From Acidaminococcus timonensis (GTDB taxonomy: Bacteria > Bacillota > Negativicutes > Acidaminococcales > Acidaminococcaceae), in NCBI RefSeq assembly GCF_900106585.1, contig NZ_FNWH01000006.1, positions 1,178,001 through 1,242,000 of the forward strand: a DNA stretch of 64,000 bases. The letters run 5' to 3'. Shown here piece by piece: positions 43,359-52,610 of the stretch. A model generated the notes under the pieces. It was not told the origin of the DNA, did no database searches, and saw only the letters and a list, made by a program, of their open reading frames with translations. Both the position numbers and the translations under genes were made by a program. Every line of letters starts with the position of its first letter. Within the stretch, counting starts at the first letter, position 1.

Positions 43359-45608
43359 TCAGATTTTCTGCAAGATCTTATACTTGGTGGCCAGCTGCTT
43401 GATGCCGCAGCCCGGGAAGGCCACCATCACCAGCTGGCCCTCGCTGCCGTCCGGTTTGGCTTCAATGATGGTACCCACCCCGAACTTTTTGTGCCGGCAT
43501 TTATCCCCGGCGTGGAATTCCGGCACGGCGGCTCCTTCCGGCACAAAACCCTTCTGCTTCGGTTTCGGCGTATCCAGGATGCTGCCTCCCCGGTGCCGGG
43601 CAATGGTCCGCAGCCCAGAATGCTGCTGGCTCTGCTGGGCCCTGTAACCGCCATAGCCTCCCATGCTGGCCCTGCGCAGGGACACGTTCTGGATCAGGTT
43701 CCGGGGAATTTCCTCCAGGAACCGGGAAGGCGGATACATGACCACCCGGCCGTACACCATCCGGCTGCGGCAGCTGGTCAGGTACAGCTGCTTCTTGGCC
43801 CGGGTGATGCCCACATAGCAAAGCCGTCGTTCCTCCTCCAGTTTGTCCTCATCTTCCAGGGACCGCTGGCTGGGGAACAGGCCGTCCTCCATGCCCCCGA
43901 TGAACACCACCGGGAATTCCAGTCCCTTGGCCGAATGAAGGGTCATGAGGGTCACGGAATCCTTGGTCAGCTTGGCATCGTCAATGTCCGCCACCAGGGC
44001 CACATGGTTCAAAAAGTCCTCCAGGGTCTGGTTGTTCTCCTCTCCCGGATCCTTGGCGAATTCATCGGCGATCCGCAGGAATTCGTTCAGGTTGTCGATA
44101 CGGCTTTTTGCCTGGTCGGATCCGTCCAGCCGCAGGGCTTCCAGGTACCCGCTCTTTTCCAGCACCCGTTCCATCAGCTCTTTCACCGGCAGGGTATCCT
44201 TCACCCCATCCAGTTCACTGATCATATCACTGAAGGCCTGGATCTTGCCCAGAGACCGGCCCAGCACCTCTTTGGCCTGCACCGTCTGCAGCACTTCGTC
44301 AAGCGGCATCCCGCTTTCTTCCAGCAGGGACCGGATTTTGGTCACTGTGGCCGCCCCGATGCCCCGCTTGGGTTCGTTGATGATCCGTTCCAGCCCCTGG
44401 ATGTCCCGATGGTTGGACAGGAACCGCAGATAGCTCAAAAGGTCCTTTACTTCTTTCCGGTCGTAGAACTTCAGGCTCCCCACCATCACATAGGGCACAC
44501 CGTTGTTGATCAGATTTTCTTCGAACATCCGGCTCTGGGCATTGGTCCGATACAAAATGGCCATATCCCCCAGTCTGATGCCTTCCCGCTGCAGCTTCCG
44601 GATCTGGCCCACCACGAATTCAGCTTCCTCCCGGTCATCCCGGGCCTGGAAGTAGGCAATGGGCTGTCCGCTGCCGTTTTCCGTCCACAGGTTCTTGGGT
44701 CTCCGGGCTGCATTGTGCTTGATCACCTCGTTGGCTGCGTCCAAAATCACCTGGGTGCTGCGGTAGTTCTGTTCCAGTTTATAGATTTTGGCCTGGGGGT
44801 AATCCTTTTCGAAATCCAGGATGTTGCTGATATCGGCGCCCCGCCAGCCATAGATGCTCTGGTCGATATCCCCCACGGCACACAGGTTGTTCTCCGGCGC
44901 AGACAGGAGTTTGGCCAGCAGATACTGCACATGGTTGGTGTCCTGGTACTCGTCGATGAGTACATAGTGGAACTTGTTCTGGTATTTTTCCCGGACATCC
45001 GGGAACTGCTGCAGCAGCTTGACCGTTAAAAGCAGCAGGTCGTCGAAATCCAGGGCATTGCTCTGGTGCAGGTGATTCTGGTATTCCTTATAGATTTCCG
45101 CCACCTTTTTGGCATGAAAATCGTCAGCCTGGCGGGCGAACTCACTGGCGTCCACCTGGGCGTTCTTGGCGTTGCTGATGGTGGAAAGGAGCGCCGGCAG
45201 CGGATAGAACTTCTCGTCCAGGTTCAGCTTCTTCAGGGCTTCCTTCAGCACATTCTTACAATCCGTGGGATCATAGATGGAAAAAGAGGTGGTGTAGCCG
45301 GGGAGATGGTTGATGTCCCGGCGCAACAGCTGGTTGCAGAAACCGTGGAAGGTATACAGCCACACGTCCTTGGCCGAAGGCCCCACCAGCGCATCCACCC
45401 GCTGGCGCATTTCCTTGGCCGCCTTGTTGGTGAAAGTGATGGCCAGGATGTTCCAGGGTTTCACCCCTTTTTCCAGCAGATAGGCAATTTTGGTGGTCAG
45501 TGCTTTCGTCTTGCCGGATCCGGCTCCGGCCAAAATTAAAATAGGCCCGGCAATCTGGCGGACTGCCTCAGCCTGTTGTTCGTTCAGCGATGCTAAGAGA
45601 TCTGTCAT
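43359..45608 (-). CDS. pcrA: ATP-dependent DNA helicase PcrA/UvrD
   Basis: SF1A helicase of repair and plasmid replication. 749 residues. Walker A GAGSGKT (28-34), AITFTNKAAKEM (motif Ia), DEYQDTN (motif II), GDIDQSIYGWRGA (motif III), LEQNYRS (motif IV) and TLHSAKGLEFPVVF (motif V) are all intact. The C-terminal tail has a Tudor-like region (AGDKCRHKKFGVGTI) typical of PcrA. Confidence 0.97.
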   Translation of the reverse strand: MTDLLASLNEQQAEAVRQIAGPILILAGAGSGKTKALTTKIAYLLEKGVKPWNILAITFTNKAAKEMRQRVDALVGPSAKDVWLYTFHGFCNQLLRRDINHLPGYTTSFSIYDPTDCKNVLKEALKKLNLDEKFYPLPALLSTISNAKNAQVDASEFARQADDFHAKKVAEIYKEYQNHLHQSNALDFDDLLLLTVKLLQQFPDVREKYQNKFHYVLIDEYQDTNHVQYLLAKLLSAPENNLCAVGDIDQSIYGWRGADISNILDFEKDYPQAKIYKLEQNYRSTQVILDAANEVIKHNAARRPKNLWTENGSGQPIAYFQARDDREEAEFVVGQIRKLQREGIRLGDMAILYRTNAQSRMFEENLINNGVPYVMVGSLKFYDRKEVKDLLSYLRFLSNHRDIQGLERIINEPKRGIGAATVTKIRSLLEESGMPLDEVLQTVQAKEVLGRSLGKIQAFSDMISELDGVKDTLPVKELMERVLEKSGYLEALRLDGSDQAKSRIDNLNEFLRIADEFAKDPGEENNQTLEDFLNHVALVADIDDAKLTKDSVTLMTLHSAKGLEFPVVFIGGMEDGLFPSQRSLEDEDKLEEERRLCYVGITRAKKQLYLTSCRSRMVYGRVVMYPPSRFLEEIPRNLIQNVSLRRASMGGYGGYRAQQSQQHSGLRTIARHRGGSILDTPKPKQKGFVPEGAAVPEFHAGDKCRHKKFGVGTIIEAKPDGSEGQLVMVAFPGCGIKQLATKYKILQKI

Positions 45609-45645
45609 TTTTTCCTCGATTCCTTCATTTTATTCTCTCCTATTC

Positions 45646-45765
45646 TAACAGATTCCCGTTTTTTTTGCTATAATAGAAGAATCCTTCAAGAGAAGGCCCG
45701 CTACAGGTGGGGCCCTGGCAGCCCCTGCTCACAGACCTTGCGGAACAAAAGAAAGGAAGTTGATT
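45646..45765 (+). promoter_or_regulatory. Promoter and structured leader of the purine permease
   Basis: TATAAT at 45669-45674 with a weak -35 near 45646. The leader of about 85 bases can form GGCCC/GGGCC and GCAG/CTGC hairpins before AAAGGAAG. It does not match the purine riboswitch core. Confidence 0.45.
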
Positions 45766-47151
45766 ATGGAAGAATTTTGCGAAAAGATTTTCCATCTGAA
45801 GGAGAACCACACCTCCATGCGGACGGAAATCGTATCAGGCATCACCACGTTCATGACCATGGCCTACATCCTGATCGTGAACCCGTCGATTCTGAGTGCC
45901 ACCGGCATGGATAAGGGAGCCCTGCTGACCGTGACCGCCATCGCCTCCGCCCTGGGCACCTTTTTCATGGCAGCTTTTGCCAACTATCCCTTTGCTCTGG
46001 GACCGGGCATGGGACTGAACGCCTACTTTGCCTACACCGTCTGCCTGCAGATGGGTAACAGCTGGGAAATGGCCCTGTCGGCCGTATTCATTGAAGGCGT
46101 CATCTTCATCATCCTGTCCCTGACCTCCATCCGGGAAGCCATTTTCAATGCCATCCCCATGACACTGAAGCAGGCCATTTCCGTGGGCATCGGGCTTTTC
46201 ATCGCTTTTATCGGGCTCCTGAATGCCCGGATCATTGTAGCCAACAAGGCGACCAAGGTCTCCCTGTATTCCTTTACCAAGGCCATGAGCGACGGAACCT
46301 TCCACAGTGTGGGCATCACGGTCCTGCTGGCCATGCTGGGCATTCTCTTCACTGCCTACCTGATCATCAAAAACGTCCGGGGCAACATCCTGTTCGGGAT
46401 CCTGGGCACCTGGGTATTGGGAATGATTTGCGAAGCCACCGGTCTGTATGTGCCCAATCCGGAACTGGGCACCTTCAGTGTGTTCCCCAACCTGTCCGGC
46501 GGTCTGGCCTCCTTTGCGCCCATCAGTCCGACCTCCCTGTTCCTGCAGTTGGACTTTTCCCATGTGATGAGCCTGAACTTTTTTGCCGTAATCTTCGCCT
46601 TCCTGTTTGTGGATACCTTTGATACCCTGGGAACCCTGATCGGGGTGGCCGCCAAAAGCGACATGCTGGATGAAGAAGGCCACCTGCCCCACATCAAAGG
46701 CGCCCTGATGGCAGATGCCTGCGCCACCTGCACCGGGGCACTGCTGGGTACCAGTACCGTCACCACCTTCGTGGAAAGTGCCGCCGGCGTTTCCGAAGGG
46801 GGGCGCACGGGGCTGACTTCCATCACCGTAGCCATCCTGTTCCTGCTGAGCCTGTTCCTGAGCCCGTTCTTCATGGCCATCCCGTCCTTTGCTACGGCAC
46901 CGGCCCTGGTAATCGTGGGCTTTTTGATGTTCTCCTCTGTGACGAAGATCAAGATGGACGACCTGAGCGAAGCCATCCCGGCTTACATCGCCATCATCGC
47001 CATGCCTTTTGCCTACAGCATCTCCGAAGGGATCTCCTTCGGTGTCATCACCTACGTGATATTGAACCTGCTGACGGGCAGATCCCAGAAGATCAGCGGC
47101 CTGATGTATGTACTGGCAGTGCTGTTCATCCTGAAATACGTTCTCCTGTAA
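45766..47151 (+). CDS. NCS2 family purine permease (AzgA-type)
   Basis: 461 residues, 14-helix NCS2 fold. The N-terminal TEIVSGITTFMTMAYILIVNP and the ALGPGMGLNAYFAYTVC motif, together with DTFDTLGTLIGVA in the second half, are typical of the AzgA-like hypoxanthine/adenine/guanine:H+ symporters rather than the xanthine/uracil branch. ATG 45766 follows AAAGGAAG. Own promoter; ended by a family A repeat. Confidence 0.92.
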   Translation: MEEFCEKIFHLKENHTSMRTEIVSGITTFMTMAYILIVNPSILSATGMDKGALLTVTAIASALGTFFMAAFANYPFALGPGMGLNAYFAYTVCLQMGNSWEMALSAVFIEGVIFIILSLTSIREAIFNAIPMTLKQAISVGIGLFIAFIGLLNARIIVANKATKVSLYSFTKAMSDGTFHSVGITVLLAMLGILFTAYLIIKNVRGNILFGILGTWVLGMICEATGLYVPNPELGTFSVFPNLSGGLASFAPISPTSLFLQLDFSHVMSLNFFAVIFAFLFVDTFDTLGTLIGVAAKSDMLDEEGHLPHIKGALMADACATCTGALLGTSTVTTFVESAAGVSEGGRTGLTSITVAILFLLSLFLSPFFMAIPSFATAPALVIVGFLMFSSVTKIKMDDLSEAIPAYIAIIAMPFAYSISEGISFGVITYVILNLLTGRSQKISGLMYVLAVLFILKYVLL

Positions 47152-47160
47152 AACAAAAAA

Positions 47161-47275
47161 AGGGGGTGTGAAAAAATGCTTTTTCACACCCCGTCACTAG
47201 TCACTAGCCGATGGAAGCCAGCTGACGCTAGCGAAATAAAGGCGCTGTGGATGATTTTTCACAGCGTCTTTTTTC
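47161..47275. repeat. Dispersed repeat family A, full copy
   Basis: Nearly identical to the copy at 19481 with fewer heptamers. Its terminal hairpin GACGCTGTGAA/GGCGCTGTGG with a T-run lies at the shared end of the NCS2 permease and nitroreductase genes. Confidence 0.85.
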
Positions 47276-47791
47276 TTACAGTACCTTCACCAGTTCGTCG
47301 TTGCTTCTCCGTTCGTTGTGGAGATGGGCAGCGTGCACCCCTTCCGCAGCATAGCCCATGGGCATCAGCAGCAGGGGCACTTCGTTCAGTTCCAGGCCGA
47401 AGGCATCGGCGGTCTTCGTCACTGGGAAGTAGTTCACCCAGCAGGATCCGATGCCCTGTTCCCAGGCTTCCAGCATCATATGGGTGGCCACGATGCTGGC
47501 ATCCTGCTCACCGGCCCGAATGCTGTGTTCGAACGGGTTCACCCATTCCTCGTCTTTGCGCACCGTCACCATCAGCACCACGGGAGCGTTGAAGGCGCAG
47601 CGGGTCAGGCTGCGGATCTTTTCCAGGGCTTCCGGGCTCTGCAGCACGTACACCCGGTACGGCTGGTAGTTATGACCGGTGGGAGCAATGCGCCCCGCTT
47701 CCAGGATGGCATCCATTTTTTCCTTTTCAATGGGTTTGTCACTGAATTTCCGGACCGAATATCTGGCTTTGGCCAGTTCCATAAACGTCAT
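47276..47791 (-). CDS. Nitroreductase family protein
   Basis: 171 residues, the short nitroreductase type. ARYSVRKFSDKPIE is the FMN-binding N-terminal motif, and APTGHNYQPYRVYVL and GIGSCWVNYF are typical. Unlike the protein at 1480-2082 it resembles the compact NADH/NAD(P)H flavin oxidoreductases. The start is ATG 47791 (eight bases from AGAAAGGA); an ATG three codons earlier abuts the site. Follows map by 15 bases on the same strand. Confidence 0.85.
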   Translation of the reverse strand: MTFMELAKARYSVRKFSDKPIEKEKMDAILEAGRIAPTGHNYQPYRVYVLQSPEALEKIRSLTRCAFNAPVVLMVTVRKDEEWVNPFEHSIRAGEQDASIVATHMMLEAWEQGIGSCWVNYFPVTKTADAFGLELNEVPLLLMPMGYAAEGVHAAHLHNERRSNDELVKVL

Positions 47792-47806
47792 TGCAATCAT
47801 CCTTTC

Positions 47807-48625
47807 TTACCAACTCAGTACTTCCGGTTCCCCGTCGGTGATCAGCAGGGTGTGTTCCCACTGGGCACTGTCCCTGCCATCAGCGGTATGCACCGTCCAG
47901 CCGTTCATTTCATCGATCCACAGGTCCGCCGTGCCTTCGTTGATCATGGGCTCGATGGTGATCACCATGCCCGGCACCAGCAGCATCCCGGTCTTCCGTT
48001 TGCCGAAATGGGCCACGAAGGGATCTTCATGCATTTCCAGACCTACGCCATGGCCGCCGAAGTCCCGCACCACACTGTAGCCGTGTTTCTGGGCGAACTG
48101 CTGGATGGCAGCCCCTACATCTCCCAGGGTGTTCTTCCAGCCCACGGCGTTTTCCATGCCCCGTTTCAGGCATTCTTTCGTGATGCCCACCAGATTCTTC
48201 CGGCTGGCCGGCACCCGGCCCAGCATGAACATCCGGGAGGCATCCCCCACATACCCATTGTAAATGGTGGTGGCGTCCACATTGACGATATCCCCGCTTT
48301 TCAGCACCTGATGGGGATCCGGGATCCCGTGGCAGATCACATCGTTCACGGACGTGCACACGGATTTGGGAAACCCTTCATAGTTCAGGCAGGCCGGGAT
48401 GGCCTTCAGTTTCATGGTGGTATCATACACAATGGTATTGATGTCGTCGGTGGTCATCCCCACCTTGATGTTCTTTTCCACGGCATCCAGTACTTCCGCG
48501 TTCACCTTGCCGGCCACACGGATGCCTTCGATCTGTTCCGGAGTCTTGATCATGTCCATGCGGGGCACTTCGTACCCCTTGGCCGCATACTCCATCAGTT
48601 TCAGTTTCAGTTCGCCTCTATCCAA
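47807..48625 (-). CDS. map: Methionine aminopeptidase type I
   Basis: Removes the initiator methionine. Metal ligands of the pita-bread fold are recognisable: NVDATTIYNGYVGDASRMF (two Asp), GHGVGLEMHEDP (His), ITIEPMI (Glu) and QWEHTLLI (Glu). A TTG start seven bases after AAGGAGG gives 272 residues with about 23 residues before MDMIKTPEQIEGIRVAG, where shorter family members begin; an internal start there is possible. Confidence 0.94.
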   Translation of the reverse strand: MDRGELKLKLMEYAAKGYEVPRMDMIKTPEQIEGIRVAGKVNAEVLDAVEKNIKVGMTTDDINTIVYDTTMKLKAIPACLNYEGFPKSVCTSVNDVICHGIPDPHQVLKSGDIVNVDATTIYNGYVGDASRMFMLGRVPASRKNLVGITKECLKRGMENAVGWKNTLGDVGAAIQQFAQKHGYSVVRDFGGHGVGLEMHEDPFVAHFGKRKTGMLLVPGMVITIEPMINEGTADLWIDEMNGWTVHTADGRDSAQWEHTLLITDGEPEVLSW

Positions 48626-48673
48626 CCTGCATCCTCCTTAGACCGGGAAATCCGGTTGATTTCCCTTTTTCTA

Positions 48674-48702
48674 TTCAAATTTACGCCAAAATACGATATA
48701 AT
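48674..48702 (+). promoter_or_regulatory. Probable promoter of popT with long leader
   Basis: TTCAAA and TATAAT with 17 bases between. The leader of about 160 bases holds a hairpin CGGACTCCTGG/CCAGCAGTCCG at 48716-48740 and a CACAA/TTGTG hairpin. A second TATACT at 48814 may be a closer start. Confidence 0.45.
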
Positions 48703-48867
48703 ATGGCTTTGTCCCGGACTCCTGGAAACCAGCAGTCCGATGTTTCATTATAACACAATTTTTTGTGGAATGTTTTTGATTTTGTTTTCAAATTGTTTAT
48801 GGCCCTTTCCTATACTATAGGAAAAGACCGTTTCTGACAAGAGGCGTCACAAAGGAAGGTAAATGAT

Positions 48868-49764
48868 ATGGATCTGTTCTTGAATATGGTACGGGGCTTC
48901 TGCATGGCCCTGGCCGACAGTGTCCCCGGAGTTTCCGGCGGGACCATTGCGTTTGTCCTGGGATTCTATGATGAATTCATCGGCTCCCTGTATGTACTCA
49001 CCCACGGCAACCTGGAGCTGAAGAAGGAAGCCGTCCGGTTCCTTGGCAAACTGGGCCTGGGCTGGATCATCGGTATGGGATCATCGGTACTGGTCATCGC
49101 CAGCCTGTTCACCACCCACATCTACGAACTCAGTTCCCTGTTCCTGGGCTTTTCCATCTTTTCCCTTCCTCTTATTATAAAGGAAGAAAAAGAATGCCTG
49201 CGACGGACCAGCCGGATCCTGTTCATGATCCTGGGCATCATCCTGGTGCTGGTCATTGCAGCATTCAACCCAACAGGCGGCCAGGGCACCAACGTGGAGA
49301 TCGGGTCTCTGTCCCCGCTCCTGGCCGGCTACATCTTCGTGTGCGCCATGATCGCCATCTGTGCCATGGTGCTGCCGGGCATCAGCGGTTCCACCATGCT
49401 GCTGATCTTCGGGCTGTACGTACCCATCGTCAACGCCATCAAGGAATTCCTGCACCTGAACCTGTCCTACTTCCCGGTGCTGTGCATCTTTGGCTGCGGC
49501 ATCCTGGCCGGAATCATCGGCATCATCAAACTGGTGAAGAATGCCCTGGATCATCACCGGTCCGCCACAGTCTACTTCATCCTGGGGCTGATGGTAGGTT
49601 CCCTGTACGCCATTGCCATGGGCCCCACCACCCTCAAGGTCCCCCAGCCCGCCCTTTCCTGGGATACTTTCCACATATTCTGGTTCCTGATGGGCGGCGT
49701 CTTCCTGGCTGCCCTGAACGGGCTGAAAGCCTTTACAGAACGGAAATTGCACCCGGAAGAATAA
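48868..49764 (+). CDS. DUF368 membrane protein (PopT-type undecaprenyl-phosphate translocase)
   Basis: 298 residues with about eight to ten hydrophobic segments. The family signature GFCMALADSVPGVSGGTIAFVLG is at residues 10-32 and is repeated in the second half as MVLPGISGSTMLLIFG. Proteins of this family have been reported to return undecaprenyl phosphate to the inner leaflet for cell wall synthesis, working alongside DedA proteins. AAAGGAAGG precedes the ATG. Monocistronic with a strong terminator. Confidence 0.85.
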   Translation: MDLFLNMVRGFCMALADSVPGVSGGTIAFVLGFYDEFIGSLYVLTHGNLELKKEAVRFLGKLGLGWIIGMGSSVLVIASLFTTHIYELSSLFLGFSIFSLPLIIKEEKECLRRTSRILFMILGIILVLVIAAFNPTGGQGTNVEIGSLSPLLAGYIFVCAMIAICAMVLPGISGSTMLLIFGLYVPIVNAIKEFLHLNLSYFPVLCIFGCGILAGIIGIIKLVKNALDHHRSATVYFILGLMVGSLYAIAMGPTTLKVPQPALSWDTFHIFWFLMGGVFLAALNGLKAFTERKLHPEE

Positions 49765-49776
49765 AAATAAAAAGTC

Positions 49777-49811
49777 AAAAGGAACTGTCCCGACGGGCAG
49801 TTCCTTTTTTT
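49777..49811 (+). terminator. Terminator of popT
   Basis: AAAAGGAACTG/CAGTTCCTTTT stem followed by more T. Confidence 0.85.
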
Positions 49812-49821
49812 GTCACAGCCA

Positions 49822-49851
49822 TTGACTCTTATGTTAGTATGTGCTAACATA
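49822..49851 (+). promoter_or_regulatory. Promoter of feo operon with overlapping operator palindrome
   Basis: TTGACT-17-TAACAT promoter. The palindrome TATGTTAG-N6-CTAACATA (49830-49851) covers the spacer and the -10, so a bound repressor would block polymerase. The same TTAG-N6-CTAA core recurs before feoB. Confidence 0.7.
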
Positions 49852-49902
49852 CTCTGTATGGAAGTTTTATTCCATGAATTCAGTGAGAAAAGAGGTAGCA
49901 TC

Positions 49903-50115
49903 ATGCCCTTGACATTTGCGGATGAAGGCGTGTCTCTGACAGTCCTGCGCGTAGGCGGTTCTCCCAAGGTTCGGACCCACCTGGAAAACCTGGGCATCAC
50001 CCAGGGTGCTGTAATTTCCATTGTGCAGCATACCCCCAGCGGACTCATCCTGAACATCCGGGAATCCCGGGTAGCCATCAGTATGGAAATGGCTGCAAAG
50101 ATTACAGTTCAATAA
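49903..50115 (+). CDS. feoA: FeoA family protein (first copy)
   Basis: 70-residue SH3-like protein that assists FeoB in ferrous iron uptake. LRVGGSPKVRTHLENLGITQGAVISIVQ carries the family's LxxLGI.xG pattern. GAGGT lies about seven bases before the ATG. Followed 21 bases later by a second feoA. Confidence 0.88.
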   Translation: MPLTFADEGVSLTVLRVGGSPKVRTHLENLGITQGAVISIVQHTPSGLILNIRESRVAISMEMAAKITVQ

Positions 50116-50136
50116 CATTGTAGGAGGGGAAATTCA

Positions 50137-50364
50137 ATGACTACATTGAAAGATGCCCAGACGGGCAAAGATTACGAAGTCGTGAAACTGCACGGCACAG
50201 GTGCCATCAAGCGCCGGATCATGGACATGGGAATCACCAAGGGTACGCCCATCCACATCCGTAAAGTGGCTCCTCTGGGAGATCCCGTGGAAATGACAGT
50301 ACGCGGTTATGAACTTTCCCTGCGGAAAGCCGATGCTGAAATGGTCGAAGTGAAAGAGCTGTAA
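50137..50364 (+). CDS. feoA: FeoA family protein (second copy)
   Basis: 75 residues, SH3-like. KLHGTGAIKRRIMDMGITKGTPIHIRKVAPLGDPVEM is a typical FeoA core. It differs clearly from the first copy, so it is an older duplication rather than a recent one. GTAGGAGG lies upstream of the ATG. Confidence 0.92.
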   Translation: MTTLKDAQTGKDYEVVKLHGTGAIKRRIMDMGITKGTPIHIRKVAPLGDPVEMTVRGYELSLRKADAEMVEVKEL

Positions 50365-50379
50365 CATTTTTATCATGTT

Positions 50380-50395
50380 GTTAGCTTTTTCTAAC
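50380..50395 (+). promoter_or_regulatory. Second TTAG-N6-CTAA palindrome, between feoA and feoB
   Basis: GTTAG-CTTTTT-CTAAC, with the same arms and 6-base spacing as the site over the feo promoter. It may be an internal operator or a weak AU-rich hairpin. Confidence 0.5.
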
Positions 50396-50438
50396 TTATT
50401 TTTGTTAAAGTGAGATTTGGGAAAGAAGGTAATTATAC

Positions 50439-52604
50439 ATGGAATTCAAGATTGCCCTTGCCGGCAACCCCAATACCGGTAAAACCACCCTGTTCAATGC
50501 CCTGACGGGTTCCAACCAATTCGTCGGCAACTGGCCCGGTGTTACCGTAGAAAAAAAGGAAGGGAAACTGACTGGCCATCCGGATGTGATCATCCAGGAC
50601 CTGCCCGGCATCTACTCTCTTTCCCCGTACACCCTGGAAGAAGTGGTATCCCGTACGTACCTGGTGAAGGAACGGCCGGATGCCATCCTGAACATCGTGG
50701 ATGGTACCAACCTGGAACGGAACCTGTATCTGTCCACCCAGCTGGCTGAACTGGGCATTCCCATGGTCATGGCTGTCAATATGATGGATATGGTCCGGGC
50801 AAACGGAGACATCATCAACATCGACAAACTGTCCCAGCGGATGGGCTGCCCGGTGATCGAAATTTCCGCCCGTACCGGGGAAGGCATCAAGGAAGCCGCA
50901 GACCTGGCTGCCAAAACTGCCAAGCACCAGCAGGTGATGGTGGCCAGGCACTCCTTTGATGGCCCTGTGGAACACGCTCTGGCCCATATTGAAGAAGCCA
51001 CCCAGGGAATGCTGCCTGCCCATCAGGAACGGTGGTATGTGATCAAACTGTTCGAACGGGATGCCAAGGTCCAGGAAGCCCTGAAGCTGCCCCAATCCGT
51101 CCTGGATCACATCGACGGCGATATCGAAGCCGTGGAACAGGAACTGGATGACGATGCAGAATCCATCATTACCAACGAACGGTATAAATACATCAGTTCC
51201 ATCATTGGCGAATGCAACATCAAAAAGAGCAAAGGCAAGCTGACCACCTCCGACAAGATCGACAAGATTGTCACCAACCGGTGGCTGGCCCTCCCCATCT
51301 TCGCTGCCATTATGTTCCTGGTCTATTATGTTTCTGTAACCACCATCGGCGGCGATGCCACGGACTGGGTGAACGATACCCTGTTCGGCGATATGCTGAT
51401 TCCTGCAGCCGATGACCTGATGGACAGCCTTGGTGTTGCGGACTGGCTGCATGGCCTGATCGTGGACGGCATCATTTCCGGTGTGGGCGCTGTGTTGGGG
51501 TTTGTGCCCCAAATGGTGGTCCTGTTCATTTTCCTGGCTTTCCTGGAAGCCTGCGGCTATATGGCCCGTATCGCCTTCATCCTGGACCGTGCCTTCCGGA
51601 AATTCGGCCTGTCCGGTAAATCCTTCATCCCCATGCTGATCGGTTCTGGCTGCGGCGTGCCCGGCATCATGGCTTCCCGTACCATTGAAAACCAGTCCGA
51701 CCGGCGGATGACCATCATGACCACCACCATGATTCCCTGCTCTGCCAAAATGCCCATCATCGCTCTGATTGCCGGTGCATACTTCGACGGGGAATGGTGG
51801 GTAGCGCCCTCCGCTTATTTCGTGGGGATTTTCTCCATCATCATTTCCGGCATCATCCTGAAAAAAACCAAACTGTTTGCCGGAGATCCTGCTCCCTTCG
51901 TCATGGAACTGCCTCCCTACCATATGCCCACGCTGGGCAACATCGGCCGCAGCGTATGGGAACGGAGTTCCTCCTTCATCAAGAAGGCCGGTACGGTCAT
52001 CCTGCTGTCCACCATCCTGGTCTGGTTCCTGTCCAGCTTCGGCTGGGATGACGGAGCTCTCACCATGCTGGATGATGATGCGCTGAACGACAGCATCCTG
52101 GCCTTCATCGGAAATAAAGTGGCATGGATCTTCTCCCCTCTGGGCTGGGGCGACTGGAAAGCCGCTGTAGCTGCTTTCACCGGCCTGATTGCCAAAGAAA
52201 ACCTGGTAGGTACCTTCGGGATCCTGTACGGGCTGGCTGACGCTGCAGAAGACGGCGAAGAATTCTGGGGTACCTTTGCCCAGGACTTCTCCGTACTGAG
52301 TGCTTATTCCTTCCTGGTATTCAACCTGCTGTGTGCTCCCTGCGTGGCAGCCATGGGCGCCATCCGGAGAGAAATGAACAGCGGCAAATGGACCCTGATT
52401 GCCATTGGGTATCAGTGCGGTTTCGCATACTGCATGGCCCTGATGTTCTACCAGTTTGGCAGCTTCATCTCCACCGGTGCTTTCACCCTGGGTACGGCGG
52501 TTGCCTGTGTGGTCCTGGCTGTGATGGTTTACCTGCTGTTGCGCCCGGCTCCCAAGTATAATGGAGAAATCAAGATCAAAGATGCGGCAGATGCTGTAGA
52601 CTGA
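50439..52604 (+). CDS. feoB: Ferrous iron transport protein B
   Basis: Main ferrous iron importer. 721 residues: N-terminal G domain with GNPNTGKTTLFNALTG (G1), GVTVEKKEG (G2), QDLPGIYSLSP (G3) and NMMD (G4); a helical GDI-like spacer (about 170-270); then a membrane domain with two gate motifs, including IGSGCGVPGIMASRTI. No FeoC gene follows; a small Cys-rich membrane protein takes that position. Confidence 0.97.
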   Translation: MEFKIALAGNPNTGKTTLFNALTGSNQFVGNWPGVTVEKKEGKLTGHPDVIIQDLPGIYSLSPYTLEEVVSRTYLVKERPDAILNIVDGTNLERNLYLSTQLAELGIPMVMAVNMMDMVRANGDIINIDKLSQRMGCPVIEISARTGEGIKEAADLAAKTAKHQQVMVARHSFDGPVEHALAHIEEATQGMLPAHQERWYVIKLFERDAKVQEALKLPQSVLDHIDGDIEAVEQELDDDAESIITNERYKYISSIIGECNIKKSKGKLTTSDKIDKIVTNRWLALPIFAAIMFLVYYVSVTTIGGDATDWVNDTLFGDMLIPAADDLMDSLGVADWLHGLIVDGIISGVGAVLGFVPQMVVLFIFLAFLEACGYMARIAFILDRAFRKFGLSGKSFIPMLIGSGCGVPGIMASRTIENQSDRRMTIMTTTMIPCSAKMPIIALIAGAYFDGEWWVAPSAYFVGIFSIIISGIILKKTKLFAGDPAPFVMELPPYHMPTLGNIGRSVWERSSSFIKKAGTVILLSTILVWFLSSFGWDDGALTMLDDDALNDSILAFIGNKVAWIFSPLGWGDWKAAVAAFTGLIAKENLVGTFGILYGLADAAEDGEEFWGTFAQDFSVLSAYSFLVFNLLCAPCVAAMGAIRREMNSGKWTLIAIGYQCGFAYCMALMFYQFGSFISTGAFTLGTAVACVVLAVMVYLLLRPAPKYNGEIKIKDAADAVD

Positions 52605-52610
52605 TGGTAT

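Noticed and set aside
45675-45765. Classic purine riboswitch before the NCS2 permease
   Set aside because: The TATA/CTAC-type conserved junction and the two kissing loops of the purine aptamer are not present.
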